From assembly GCA_964639255.1 (NCBI GenBank), contig CAZXDP010000033.1, positions 1-28,248 of the forward strand: a DNA stretch of 28,248 nt, given 5' to 3'. Position 1 is the stretch's first letter. Every line of letters starts with the position of its first letter. A program made the translations under genes and the position numbers. Shown here one piece after another: positions 8,687 to 16,316 of the stretch. Origin of the DNA: NZQO01 sp964639255. GTDB lineage: Bacteria; Bacteroidota; Bacteroidia; Flavobacteriales; Flavobacteriaceae. The notes under the pieces were generated by a model. The model saw only the letters and a program-made list of their open reading frames with translations. It was not told where the DNA came from and searched no databases.

Positions 8687-10792
8687 ATGAAAACGAATGC
8701 CCTATTTCTTTTCCTTTCGCTCGGCTTTTTTGGCTGGGCCCAAAATAGTTCGGCTACTTTTGAAAAGTATCCGGTATTTCCAGAGTGCGATAATTTAGCA
8801 ATACAGGACTTGGAGGCGTGTTTCAATTCCACCTTGCATTCCAAAATAATTACGGCGTTCAACCTTCCCCTTGAGGTGGAACAGGATAAGTATGAAGGAA
8901 CCGTGAGCATTCTTTTTGAAGTTACCGAAGATGGAACGTTCAACGTACTTTTTGTAGATGCTACCTACCAAAGCTTGAAAGATGAGGTAATTCGTGTATT
9001 TGGCACGTTGCCGCAAATAACCCCTGCTACTTACAGTGGAAATTCCACGTACATGCAATTTGAAATGCCGCTTTCTATTCCACTAAAGCCCCAAAGCGGT
9101 GCAATCGTTTCTACCGATGGGCGCGTACCACCAGCGCGGCAAGAGAATAGCTTTGTGAACGATGCCTCACAAGAATTCGCAGAGATAAAGGAGCAGCCTT
9201 ACGCAAACCAAGCGTATCGCAGCCCTATCAATATTCCATTATCGCATCACGAATACGCCCGGTTCGATGCAGCCTTGAACCAAATAGGTGCCAATACCCA
9301 TACCGCGCAGAAGCCATTTATATATAGTGAGGTTAACCAGTACTATGATTTTGAGACGCACTACCGCTCGCTCACTTGGGACAAAACATCTTGGTTTGGG
9401 CGGAAGCTATGGAACGAGCATTTAGTGCAATTTAGCGGGGAAGATTATTGGGTTACCTTAGATTTAGGAGTCGATTTGCAGGCTGGGAGAGACACCGATG
9501 CCAATATCGGTACCTATAACAATACCCGCCTTGCCTATGTACAGGGAGGCCTGGGAAATAGTTTCGCCTTTTTTGCCGCGGTCTATGAAAGCCAAGGGCG
9601 CTTCGCAGATTATTTTAATAGGTATGCTGAGAGCATTGCGCCAGACGGCGGTAACCCTGGCATTATACCTGCCCGTGGCATTGCCAAGCGATTTCGTGAT
9701 GACTCCTACGATTATCCCGTCGCCACGGGGCATATTAGCTATACACCGTCAAAATATTTTAATTTTCAGTTAGGGCACGGTAAAACATTTTTAGGGGACG
9801 GCTACAGGTCGTTGCTTATGAGCGACAATGCGAGTCCATATCCCTTTTTCAGAATAAACACCACTTTCTGGAAGCTAAAATATACCAACACCTGGATGTC
9901 TTTGCGCGACGTGCGGCCCGAGGTTACGGCCGATGGCTCGTTTCGAACAAAATACATGGCCAACCACTATTTGAGCTATAATGTTACCAAGCGTCTGAAT
10001 ATTGGCTTATTCGAATCGGTTATCTGGGAGAACGATAACGATCGCGGCTTCGATTTCAATTATGTAAACCCGGTGATTTTTTATAGGGCGATTGAATTTT
10101 CAACAGGTTCGCGAGGCGGGAATGCCTTGATAGGCCTTTCGGCCAAGTATAAATTTACAGATCGCATCAATGCCTACGGGCAGCTTATCATCGATGAATT
10201 TTCTTCGTCTGATGTCTTTGGTGGCGAGGGAAGCTATAAGAACAAAACTGGATACCAGCTGGGTGTGAAATACTACGATGCCTTCGGCCTGAAGGATTTG
10301 TACCTGCAAGCCGAGTACAACCGGGTGCGGCCGTACACCTTCTCGCATAATACCGTGGTGCTCAACTATGGCCACGCCAACCAGCCCCTGGCACACACCT
10401 TAGGCGCAAACTTTTCTGAATTTATTGCGATTGCCCGCTATAACTACGGAAGGATTTTTGCCAATGCCAAGGTGGTTGTCGCCAAGCGAGGCTTGGAGTT
10501 CAACACGCCCGAGGATTCCTTTTTCTACGGAGGTTCCATTTACGGCACCGAAGACGAACGCATCAGCGATTTGAATAATGAAGTGGGGCAGGGAAATACC
10601 ACGGATTTTTTGCACGCTGAAGTTCAGGCAGGTTTCATCGTGAATCCAGCGACCAACCTCAAGCTTTATGCGAGCGTAATATTGAGGGATTTCAATCCAG
10701 AAGTAGACACCCCAACCGTGTTCGAAAACCAAACCACTTGGGTGAATTTTGGATTGCGTACCGATTTGTTCAATTGGTACTACGATTTCTGA
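8687..10792 (+). CDS. remB: RemB-like outer-membrane protein: TonB_C-like domain plus Wzi-type barrel
   Basis: A 701-residue secreted protein with a signal peptide (cleavage likely after WAQ, about residue 19). Residues about 28-135 resemble the C-terminal domain of the neighbouring TonB: both start PV(Y/F)P-x-C, carry a second cysteine 11-12 residues on (C34 and C45 here), share a beta-strand with DG or SG in its turn, and close with LPxxTP. The rest (about 215-701) looks like the capsule-assembly Wzi type of barrel, with many aromatic strand segments and a terminal FNWYYDF. Proteins of this build in Flavobacteriaceae are annotated as gliding motility protein RemB; from memory, the F. johnsoniae gene lies four genes from sprA, as here. 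The symbol rests on that resemblance and context. It ends 8 bases from the convergent hydrolase gene. Confidence 0.8.
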   Translation: MKTNALFLFLSLGFFGWAQNSSATFEKYPVFPECDNLAIQDLEACFNSTLHSKIITAFNLPLEVEQDKYEGTVSILFEVTEDGTFNVLFVDATYQSLKDEVIRVFGTLPQITPATYSGNSTYMQFEMPLSIPLKPQSGAIVSTDGRVPPARQENSFVNDASQEFAEIKEQPYANQAYRSPINIPLSHHEYARFDAALNQIGANTHTAQKPFIYSEVNQYYDFETHYRSLTWDKTSWFGRKLWNEHLVQFSGEDYWVTLDLGVDLQAGRDTDANIGTYNNTRLAYVQGGLGNSFAFFAAVYESQGRFADYFNRYAESIAPDGGNPGIIPARGIAKRFRDDSYDYPVATGHISYTPSKYFNFQLGHGKTFLGDGYRSLLMSDNASPYPFFRINTTFWKLKYTNTWMSLRDVRPEVTADGSFRTKYMANHYLSYNVTKRLNIGLFESVIWENDNDRGFDFNYVNPVIFYRAIEFSTGSRGGNALIGLSAKYKFTDRINAYGQLIIDEFSSSDVFGGEGSYKNKTGYQLGVKYYDAFGLKDLYLQAEYNRVRPYTFSHNTVVLNYGHANQPLAHTLGANFSEFIAIARYNYGRIFANAKVVVAKRGLEFNTPEDSFFYGGSIYGTEDERISDLNNEVGQGNTTDFLHAEVQAGFIVNPATNLKLYASVILRDFNPEVDTPTVFENQTTWVNFGLRTDLFNWYYDF

Positions 10793-10805
10793 TAGGAGAC
10801 CTATC
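10791..10805. repeat. Inverted repeat spanning both convergent stop codons
   Basis: GATAGG-AGA-CCTATC forms a perfect 6-bp stem with a 3-base loop. It overlaps the remB stop (10790-10792) and the stop of the opposite gene (10801-10803). There is no T run, so it is at best a weak two-way terminator. Confidence 0.4.
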
Positions 10806-11781
10806 TTCCGCCGTTTTTTTCCTTTTGGGCCTTAATTTTTGCCTTTAGGCGCTCCTCCATACTGCGTTTGTCAATGGGACCGCGAGCCTTGGCGATTTCC
10901 TGGTACACGGTGCGCAGCAATTTTTCCCGTGAAATAAATCCGTCGCCATACCCTTTTCTATCGTAAACTTCGGTAAGATCGGTCATTTTTGCAACCTCAT
11001 CTTCCGATTTTTCGTTTCTGTACAAATAGTCCACTTTTTTCTCCACCGTTTCCAGTAATTCCAACAGTTCGCTTACGTCTTCTTTGGTGGCGAGCGGGCC
11101 GTGGCCAGGAATGATCTTGGTTCGGTCTGTAACCGTTTGCAATATGGTCGCGAGGCCCTGCTTATAGCCTTCCAGCGAGCCCCCATTTGCTGCATCGATA
11201 AAGGGATAGGTTTCGTGAACAAATGCATCGCCGGTGTGCAGCACATCGCTTCCCTTAAAATGAATCATGGCGTCCCCATCGGTATGGGCATCACGCACGT
11301 AAAAGATTCGAATTTCCTCTCCGTTGTAATGAAAGGACATATCTTGGGTAAATGTAATGAGTGGGAGCGTTCCCTCTTCGAGTTTGCCGTCGGTTTCGGC
11401 CCTTTTCTTTCCGTCGAGCTCCAAACGCCTGCGTACATTGGTATGGCTAACAATAACGGCGCCTTTTTGTGCCAATGCCGGATTGCCCCCTATATGGTCA
11501 CCGTGGTGGTGGGTGTTAATGACGAATTCTATGGGTTTATCGGTAAGGGCATTTATCTCATCCAAAATAAATGGGATGGCTTCGGCAAACTGGTCGTCGA
11601 TCATAAACACTCCATCTTCGCCTATGCTAAGGCCAATGTTTCCGCCTGTGGCCCGTATCATATGAACGTTCTTCTGAACGTTACTTCTGCGAATGTTATA
11701 TTGCTTGCCAGCCGTGTCGTCTTGAGCAAAACCTAAAGGTGCACAGGCCACCATCGCTAAGGCCAAAAAAAACTTTTTCAT
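10801..11781 (-). CDS. Secreted metallo-beta-lactamase-fold hydrolase
   Basis: A 326-residue protein with a signal peptide (cleavage likely after GFAQ, residue 20), so it should act in the periplasm or outside. It has the metal-binding set of the MBL fold: HHHGDH at 91-96 (H91, H93, D95, H96), H166 in DAHTDGD, D185 in HTGD, and H227 in PGHG. The arrangement resembles the broad subfamily that includes SoxH/quinoprotein-relay-type proteins and class B beta-lactamases, and family membership does not fix the substrate. The ends of the fold are complete, and the C-terminal about 90 residues form a charged helical extension ending in a Lys/Arg-rich tail. It stands alone, convergent with remB and divergent from ctaB. 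Beta-lactam hydrolysis cannot be claimed from sequence. Confidence 0.9.
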   Translation of the reverse strand: MKKFFLALAMVACAPLGFAQDDTAGKQYNIRRSNVQKNVHMIRATGGNIGLSIGEDGVFMIDDQFAEAIPFILDEINALTDKPIEFVINTHHHGDHIGGNPALAQKGAVIVSHTNVRRRLELDGKKRAETDGKLEEGTLPLITFTQDMSFHYNGEEIRIFYVRDAHTDGDAMIHFKGSDVLHTGDAFVHETYPFIDAANGGSLEGYKQGLATILQTVTDRTKIIPGHGPLATKEDVSELLELLETVEKKVDYLYRNEKSEDEVAKMTDLTEVYDRKGYGDGFISREKLLRTVYQEIAKARGPIDKRSMEERLKAKIKAQKEKNGGR

Positions 11782-11854
11782 AAATCCATATTTGTTTTAC
11801 GTGGGCTGAAAATAGAAAAAAATCAAATAATTGGCTAACATTCTAACCTATTTA

Positions 11855-11885
11855 TTGCGAAAGATTAGATGGTAACGTATCTTTG
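11855..11885 (+). promoter_or_regulatory. Promoter of the ctaB-coxIII operon
   Basis: TATCTTTG at 11878-11885 is an exact match to the Bacteroidota -7 element TAnnTTTG. A TTG at 11855-11857 sits 20 bases upstream in the -33 position. Transcription should therefore begin near 11890, which bears on the choice of the ctaB start. Confidence 0.8.
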
Positions 11886-11934
11886 CAGCCGCAATGAACT
11901 GCCCCTAGTTAAGGTATTTGTTAAATTGAGAAAC

Positions 11935-12828
11935 TTGACCGTATCCCGTTCACATTCTGTTCCTTCAGCGCTCATTGGCAATTTCGCCGAGATCACGAAA
12001 ATGCGCTTGTCGGTAAGTGTCGTGTTCTCCTCTGTAGCTGGGTATTTATTAGGCGCGGTGACCATAGATTATCTAACGCTGTTGTTGTTGTGTATAGGCG
12101 GCTATTGTATGGTGGGCGCATCCAATGTTTACAATCAAATAATAGAGCGCGATTTAGATGCGCTCATGGAACGTACCAAGAATAGACCTATACCGGCCGG
12201 ACGCATGTCGGTGCCGTTCGCATTTGTCTTGGCCAGCATCCTCACTCTAACAGGTTTGGTTTTATTGTATACCATCAACCCGAAAACGGCCATGTTCGGA
12301 GCGATATCCATTTTCATGTACGTTAGTCTTTACACCCCACTTAAGACAAAGACGCCATTGGCGGTATTTGTAGGGGCCTTTCCCGGGGCTATTCCATTTA
12401 TGTTGGGTTGGGTAGCGGCAACCAACGATTTCGGTATTGAGCCGGGCACGTTATTTATGATTCAATTTTTTTGGCAATTTCCTCATTTCTGGGCCATAGG
12501 GTGGTTCTTGTACGACGACTACAAGAAGGCCGGTTTCTATATGCTTCCCAATGGCAAACGCGATAAAGGTACGGCCATCCAGGTGGTGCTATACAGTATT
12601 TGGACAGTATTGGCGTCGCTTATACCCGTTCTCGGGGTGACGGGAGGGTTGTATCTCACGCCTTACTCTGGCGCGATCATCGCTTTGTTGGGCGCAGTGC
12701 TGGTATACTATTCGCTTAGGCTTTACAAACAGCAAACGTCACAGGCCGCCAGAAAATTAATGCTTATTAGCGTAAGCTACATTACGCTGTTGCAAGTAGT
12801 ATATGTGCTAGATAAATTTATTCGATAA
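11935..12828 (+). CDS. ctaB: Protoheme IX farnesyltransferase (heme O synthase)
   Basis: An inner-membrane UbiA-type prenyltransferase that adds a farnesyl group to heme B to make heme O for heme-copper oxidases (also called cyoE). The motif NVYNQIIERDLDALMERTKNRP contains the Asp-rich site, a second conserved stretch YTPLKTKTPLAVFVGAFPGA follows, and DDYKKAGFYMLP is typical. About eight to nine membrane helices are present. The start is uncertain. An in-frame ATG at 11869 lies upstream of and partly within the promoter, so it should not be in the transcript. The next ATG at 12001 would remove the conserved FAEITK stretch. TTG at 11926 or 11935 fits the family length, about 297-300 residues; 11935 is given here. 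The stop overlaps the next ATG by one base (TAATG). Confidence 0.9.
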   Translation: MTVSRSHSVPSALIGNFAEITKMRLSVSVVFSSVAGYLLGAVTIDYLTLLLLCIGGYCMVGASNVYNQIIERDLDALMERTKNRPIPAGRMSVPFAFVLASILTLTGLVLLYTINPKTAMFGAISIFMYVSLYTPLKTKTPLAVFVGAFPGAIPFMLGWVAATNDFGIEPGTLFMIQFFWQFPHFWAIGWFLYDDYKKAGFYMLPNGKRDKGTAIQVVLYSIWTVLASLIPVLGVTGGLYLTPYSGAIIALLGAVLVYYSLRLYKQQTSQAARKLMLISVSYITLLQVVYVLDKFIR

Positions 12829-13409
12829 TGGATTATTCCCAAGAAATTCAGGAGCAAAAAAACAGACGTGCCAAGAAAAATATGCTCTGGTTCGGAATTA
12901 TTAGCCTCTCTATGAGCTTTGCGGGGCTTACCAGTGCCTATGTGGTAAGCAAGGAGCGCCCCGATTGGCTTACCGATTTTGAAATTCCGCAGGCATTTTA
13001 TATAAGCTTGATTGTTATTCTACTAAGCAGTCTCACCTTTCATCTTGCAAAGCGTTCGGTACAGCAAGCCAAACGCCAGGCGGGCACGGTATTTCTGGTG
13101 GCTACGCTGGTGTTGGGATCGGTTTTCGTCTGGCTTCAATTTATGGGGTTCTCGCAAATTATTGCCAATGGCTATTTCTTTACGGGAAGCGAAAGCACCA
13201 TAACCACATCGTTCATCTATTTGGTAGTACTGCTGCACTTAGCCCACGTCTTTGCTGGCCTAATTGCACTATTGGTGGTAATTTATAATCATTATAAACA
13301 GAAATACGAAAACGGTAAAACCCTTGGAATAGAACTGGCTGCCACCTTTTGGCACTTCGTAGATGTACTGTGGGTCTACCTGTTTTTGTTTTTCTATTTC
13401 GTTAGATAA
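12828..13409 (+). CDS. Cytochrome c oxidase subunit III (short form)
   Basis: A 193-residue protein with five membrane segments, the short form of subunit III of heme-copper oxidases. Typical family features are LLHLAHVFAGL in the fourth segment and FWHFVDVLWVYLFLFFYF in the last. Subunit III stabilises the catalytic core but carries no redox cofactors. It starts on the last base of ctaB, so the two are translationally coupled. The extramembrane loop between helices three and four is short (about 15 residues), in contrast to the following gene. Subunits I and II are not in this window. Confidence 0.92.
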   Translation: MDYSQEIQEQKNRRAKKNMLWFGIISLSMSFAGLTSAYVVSKERPDWLTDFEIPQAFYISLIVILLSSLTFHLAKRSVQQAKRQAGTVFLVATLVLGSVFVWLQFMGFSQIIANGYFFTGSESTITTSFIYLVVLLHLAHVFAGLIALLVVIYNHYKQKYENGKTLGIELAATFWHFVDVLWVYLFLFFYFVR

Positions 13410-13419
13410 AAATTATACG

Positions 13420-13427
13420 TATTTTTG
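13420..13427 (+). promoter_or_regulatory. Internal -7 element before the second subunit III gene
   Basis: TATTTTTG matches TAnnTTTG exactly and lies 27 bases before the ATG at 13455, in the 45-base gap between the two subunit III genes. No clean TTG is present at the -33 spacing, so it may be a weak internal promoter. Confidence 0.5.
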
Positions 13428-13454
13428 AACCCTTACTAAAACCAATGACTCTTT

Positions 13455-14435
13455 ATGGAAGCTACTGTTGTTAAAACAGGTACCGAAGGACAAATCTGGG
13501 GAGGTGGTAACCAGCCCTTGAATGCCAGCTACGGCAAAATGATGATGTGGTTTTTCATCGTTTCCGATGCGCTTACATTCTCAGGTTTTCTTGCCTCTTA
13601 CGGATTTTCGAGATTTAAGTTTATCGATGCTTGGCCCATAGCCGATGAAGTGTTTACCCACTTCCCTTTCTTGCACGGCGTAAATGCGCCCATGTACTAT
13701 GTGGCATTGATGACTTTTATTCTCATCTTCTCTTCTGTTACCATGGTACTGGCTGTAGATGCGGGCCATAAAATGCAGAAGAACAAAGTAGCACTGTATA
13801 TGTTCCTTACTATCATTGGTGGAGCTGTTTTCGTAGGCTCACAGGCTTGGGAATGGGCTACCTTCATTAAAGGAGATTATGGAGCGGTAGAAACCAAGGG
13901 CGGAAAGATTCTTCAATTTTTAAATACCGATGGGGAGCGCGTTGCACTTGCAGAGTTTGCGCAAAAACTGCCTACGGCACGCGACGTACATTCAGAAAGT
14001 GACGGTGTCTGGTTTGAGGCAGAACCTACCCAGACGACTTTTACTTTCGAAGAAGTTAAAGCCGGATTTTTGGCGAACGATAATCTTTTGGTGCGTACCC
14101 AATATCTCAACGAGAATGGCGAACCCACGGTTCTTTCCCGAGAAGCTTCGGTTGCCAAATTGGTGAACGACGGTACTATGGTAGTAGAAGGGGCCAACCT
14201 TCGGCATAATGAGTATGGACATCCCCTATTTGCAGATTTCTTCTTCTTCATAACAGGGTTTCACGGGTTTCACGTATTCTCTGGGGTAATTATCAACATT
14301 ATTATCTTTTTCAATGTAGTTATTGGCACCTACGAGCGTCGCAATAGTTACGAGATGGTTGAAAAAGTAGGGCTTTACTGGCACTTTGTAGATTTGGTTT
14401 GGGTATTTGTATTTACATTCTTTTACCTGGTATAA
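13455..14435 (+). CDS. Cytochrome c oxidase subunit III with a large soluble insert
   Basis: A 326-residue subunit III homologue. Membrane segments lie at about residues 28-50, 80-101, 112-131, 257-291 and 306-326. Family signatures are FFFFITGFHGFHVFSG and YWHFVDLVWVFVFTFFYLV. Between the third and fourth segments there is a hydrophilic stretch of about 115 residues (about 141-255) that is absent from the paralogue upstream, where this loop is about 15 residues. By helix topology the insert probably faces the periplasm, but that is inference. The gene is followed 18 bases later by subunit IV. It is likely an alternative or partner subunit to the short form, for instance one for each of two oxidases or both in one complex. 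Confidence 0.92.
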   Translation: MEATVVKTGTEGQIWGGGNQPLNASYGKMMMWFFIVSDALTFSGFLASYGFSRFKFIDAWPIADEVFTHFPFLHGVNAPMYYVALMTFILIFSSVTMVLAVDAGHKMQKNKVALYMFLTIIGGAVFVGSQAWEWATFIKGDYGAVETKGGKILQFLNTDGERVALAEFAQKLPTARDVHSESDGVWFEAEPTQTTFTFEEVKAGFLANDNLLVRTQYLNENGEPTVLSREASVAKLVNDGTMVVEGANLRHNEYGHPLFADFFFFITGFHGFHVFSGVIINIIIFFNVVIGTYERRNSYEMVEKVGLYWHFVDLVWVFVFTFFYLV

Positions 14436-14453
14436 GACAGCAAAACGAAAACA

Positions 14454-14837
14454 ATGGCACACGATCATAAATTAGCTATTTTTAGAGGGACTCTTAAATT
14501 TAAGTCCAACGTACAGAAAATATGGGGGGTCTTCATCCTGCTCTCCATCGTAACCATCGTCGAGGTAGTTTTGGGAATCATCAAACCGCCGGTGTTGACG
14601 GAAAATAATTTTCTGGCAATGAAGTTGCTCAATTGGATCTTTATCATCTTGACGTTGGTGAAGGCATACTATATCACGTGGGACTTTATGCATATGCGCG
14701 ACGAGAAATCATCGCTGCGCAGGTCGGTGGTGTGGACCGGCGTGTTCCTTATTTGCTACCTTGTGCTTATTCTGCTTATAGAAGGAGATTATATCTACGA
14801 GGTGTATAAGGAAAATTACATCAAGTTCAATTTCTAG
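14454..14837 (+). CDS. Cytochrome c oxidase subunit IV
   Basis: A 127-residue protein with three membrane segments (about residues 24-42, 60-81 and 91-112), the size and layout of the small bacterial subunit IV of caa3/aa3-type oxidases. Useful landmarks are VEVVLGI in helix one, LTLVKAYYITWDFMHM in helix two, and YLVLILLIEGDY in helix three. It is the last gene before the terminator at 14862-14885, closing the ctaB-coxIII-coxIII-coxIV unit. Subunit IV has no catalytic residues and supports assembly of the core. Confidence 0.9.
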   Translation: MAHDHKLAIFRGTLKFKSNVQKIWGVFILLSIVTIVEVVLGIIKPPVLTENNFLAMKLLNWIFIILTLVKAYYITWDFMHMRDEKSSLRRSVVWTGVFLICYLVLILLIEGDYIYEVYKENYIKFNF

Positions 14838-14861
14838 AACATATCGAATTCAGTTTTAAAG

Positions 14862-14885
14862 GCCCTATTGTACAGGGCTTTTTTT
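14862..14885 (+). terminator. Rho-independent terminator after subunit IV
   Basis: GCCCT, a 7-base loop (ATTGTAC) and AGGGC are followed directly by seven Ts. It lies 25 bases after the subunit IV stop and ends the oxidase structural operon. Confidence 0.85.
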
Positions 14886-14917
14886 ATGCCAGTATCTTAA
14901 AAATTAACGGTTAAAGA

Positions 14918-14948
14918 TTGTCCAAGTTTCTTTTGGGGCGTATTTTTG
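14918..14948 (+). promoter_or_regulatory. Promoter of the SCO/DUF420 operon
   Basis: TATTTTTG at 14941-14948 matches TAnnTTTG exactly, with TTG at 14918-14920 twenty bases upstream in the -33 position. The ATG of the next gene is at 14965, so the leader is very short. It lies just after a terminator, which supports an independent transcription unit. Confidence 0.8.
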
Positions 14949-14964
14949 CATTCCAATTGCGGCT

Positions 14965-15618
14965 ATGGAAAAATTCAAGAAATACCTGGTGCTGGGCATT
15001 CTGTTCTTTTTGCCCATTTCAGTATATATTTTCTTTGCTTCTGGGAAAGATAACTTCGCGCGCCTACCCGTGCTAACCCCGTCGGTTATGGAGCTCGAGG
15101 GGGCTACAACATTAGAGGGGGAACCCGTGTTGCTGAAAGATAACATAACAATTTTGGGTTTTTTTGGAGAGGATCCTATGCAGCAAAAGGTAAGCGCCTT
15201 TAATTTAGCACATAAAATCTATAAGAAAAACCACGGGTTCGAAGATTTCCAACTCGTAGTGCTCATTCCCGAGGAAGCTACTGAAACCGCCCGGGAGTTA
15301 AAGGCGACGATCGCACAGATCGCAGATACAGAAAAATGGAAATTTGCCGTCACTAGTTCCGAAACTATTGCTGCTGTATTCCGCTCGCTGGAGACACAGT
15401 ACGAACTGCAGCCAGATCTTAGTTCAGATTATGTGTTTATAATCGATAAGGGTAGAAATTTGCGTGGTCGCGATGATGATGAAGATGCAGGCGTGCTGTA
15501 CGGTTTCAAGGCGCAGGATATTGCTGAAGTGAACAATAAAATGAGCGACGACGTAAAGGTGCTACTAGCTGAATACCGACTCGCCTTGAAAAAGTACAAG
15601 GCCGATCGTAAGATTTGA
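14965..15618 (+). CDS. Membrane-anchored SCO/thioredoxin-like protein without cysteines
   Basis: A 217-residue protein with one N-terminal membrane anchor (about residues 7-25) and a periplasmic domain. I see a thioredoxin-like order: a strand NITILGFFGEDP where SCO proteins have VYVVEFFFTTCP, a helix, a strand FQLVVLIPE, a strand WKFAVTS, and a late YVFIIDKGRNLRGRDDDED that parallels FALIDQEGHIRSRKDENGN in the SCO gene downstream. It contains no cysteine at all, so it cannot bind copper or exchange disulfides as SCO does. A likely role is a structural or regulatory partner in oxidase assembly, by its place first in this operon; that is inference. The ATG at 14965 fits the promoter. The next gene starts 3 bases after its stop. 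Confidence 0.7.
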   Translation: MEKFKKYLVLGILFFLPISVYIFFASGKDNFARLPVLTPSVMELEGATTLEGEPVLLKDNITILGFFGEDPMQQKVSAFNLAHKIYKKNHGFEDFQLVVLIPEEATETARELKATIAQIADTEKWKFAVTSSETIAAVFRSLETQYELQPDLSSDYVFIIDKGRNLRGRDDDEDAGVLYGFKAQDIAEVNNKMSDDVKVLLAEYRLALKKYKADRKI

Positions 15619-15621
15619 GGT

Positions 15622-16314
15622 ATGAAAAAAAATGCATACATAGGCATTACCGCCGTAATCTTGCTGTTTGGGATTATTTTTATCCCAGACATCGTAGACC
15701 GTATAAAGAATGGAGAAGTAGTGCAACTTGACCGAATGAGCAACAACAGGGCGAATTACAATACACAGGATATTGCTACAACCGAAGCGCTTGAGACCTT
15801 TGGCCAAGTACCGCCGTTTTCATTCGTCAATCAAGACCGAGATACGATTACCAATTCTTATTATACCGGTAAAGTATATGTCGTGGAATTCTTTTTTACC
15901 ACATGCCCGAGCATATGTCCCGTGATGAATACCAATATGCAGAAGGTGCAACAGGCTTTTCATGGCGATGATCGCGTGGGCATTGCATCCATAAGTATCG
16001 ATCCTACCTACGACACTCCGCAAGTGCTCAAGGAATATGCAAATTCCTACGACGCTACGCATCCACACTGGCATTTCTTAACTGGCGACAAAGAGGCGAT
16101 AATGCAATTATCCAATGAAGGATTTAAACTCTATGCGGCGCAAAGCGAACAAGCTGAAGGCGGTTTTGAGCATTCTGGTATGTTTGCGTTAATAGATCAG
16201 GAAGGGCATATACGGTCCAGAAAGGACGAAAACGGAAACCCTATTTTCTACTATAACGGTCTCGAAGAAGAAGGTGTCGACCAATTGATTGAAGATATCA
16301 AAAAATTGCTGTAA
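15622..16314 (+). CDS. SCO1/SenC-family copper chaperone for cytochrome oxidase
   Basis: A 230-residue membrane-anchored periplasmic protein (anchor about residues 6-22). It has the thioredoxin-like SCO fold with the copper ligands in place: C95 and C99 in TTCPSICPVM and H184 in FEHSGMF. SCO proteins deliver copper to, or reduce the cysteines of, the CuA site in subunit II of cytochrome oxidase. The surrounding SISIDPTYDTPQVLKEYA block is the usual family signature. The length is normal. It sits 3 bases after the cysteine-free paralogue and 2 bases before the DUF420 gene, in an operon next to the oxidase genes, which agrees with an assembly role. Confidence 0.94.
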   Translation: MKKNAYIGITAVILLFGIIFIPDIVDRIKNGEVVQLDRMSNNRANYNTQDIATTEALETFGQVPPFSFVNQDRDTITNSYYTGKVYVVEFFFTTCPSICPVMNTNMQKVQQAFHGDDRVGIASISIDPTYDTPQVLKEYANSYDATHPHWHFLTGDKEAIMQLSNEGFKLYAAQSEQAEGGFEHSGMFALIDQEGHIRSRKDENGNPIFYYNGLEEEGVDQLIEDIKKLL

Positions 16315-16316
16315 CT

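Noticed and set aside
11101..11736. 211-residue plus-strand open frame opposite the hydrolase gene
   Set aside because: The minus strand encodes a complete metallo-beta-lactamase fold with all metal ligands and a signal peptide; the plus-strand frame has no family features.
10801..11781. A class B beta-lactamase conferring antibiotic resistance
   Set aside because: The metal ligands are those of the whole superfamily, and the sequence alone does not indicate a beta-lactam substrate; it stands in a housekeeping context without mobile elements.
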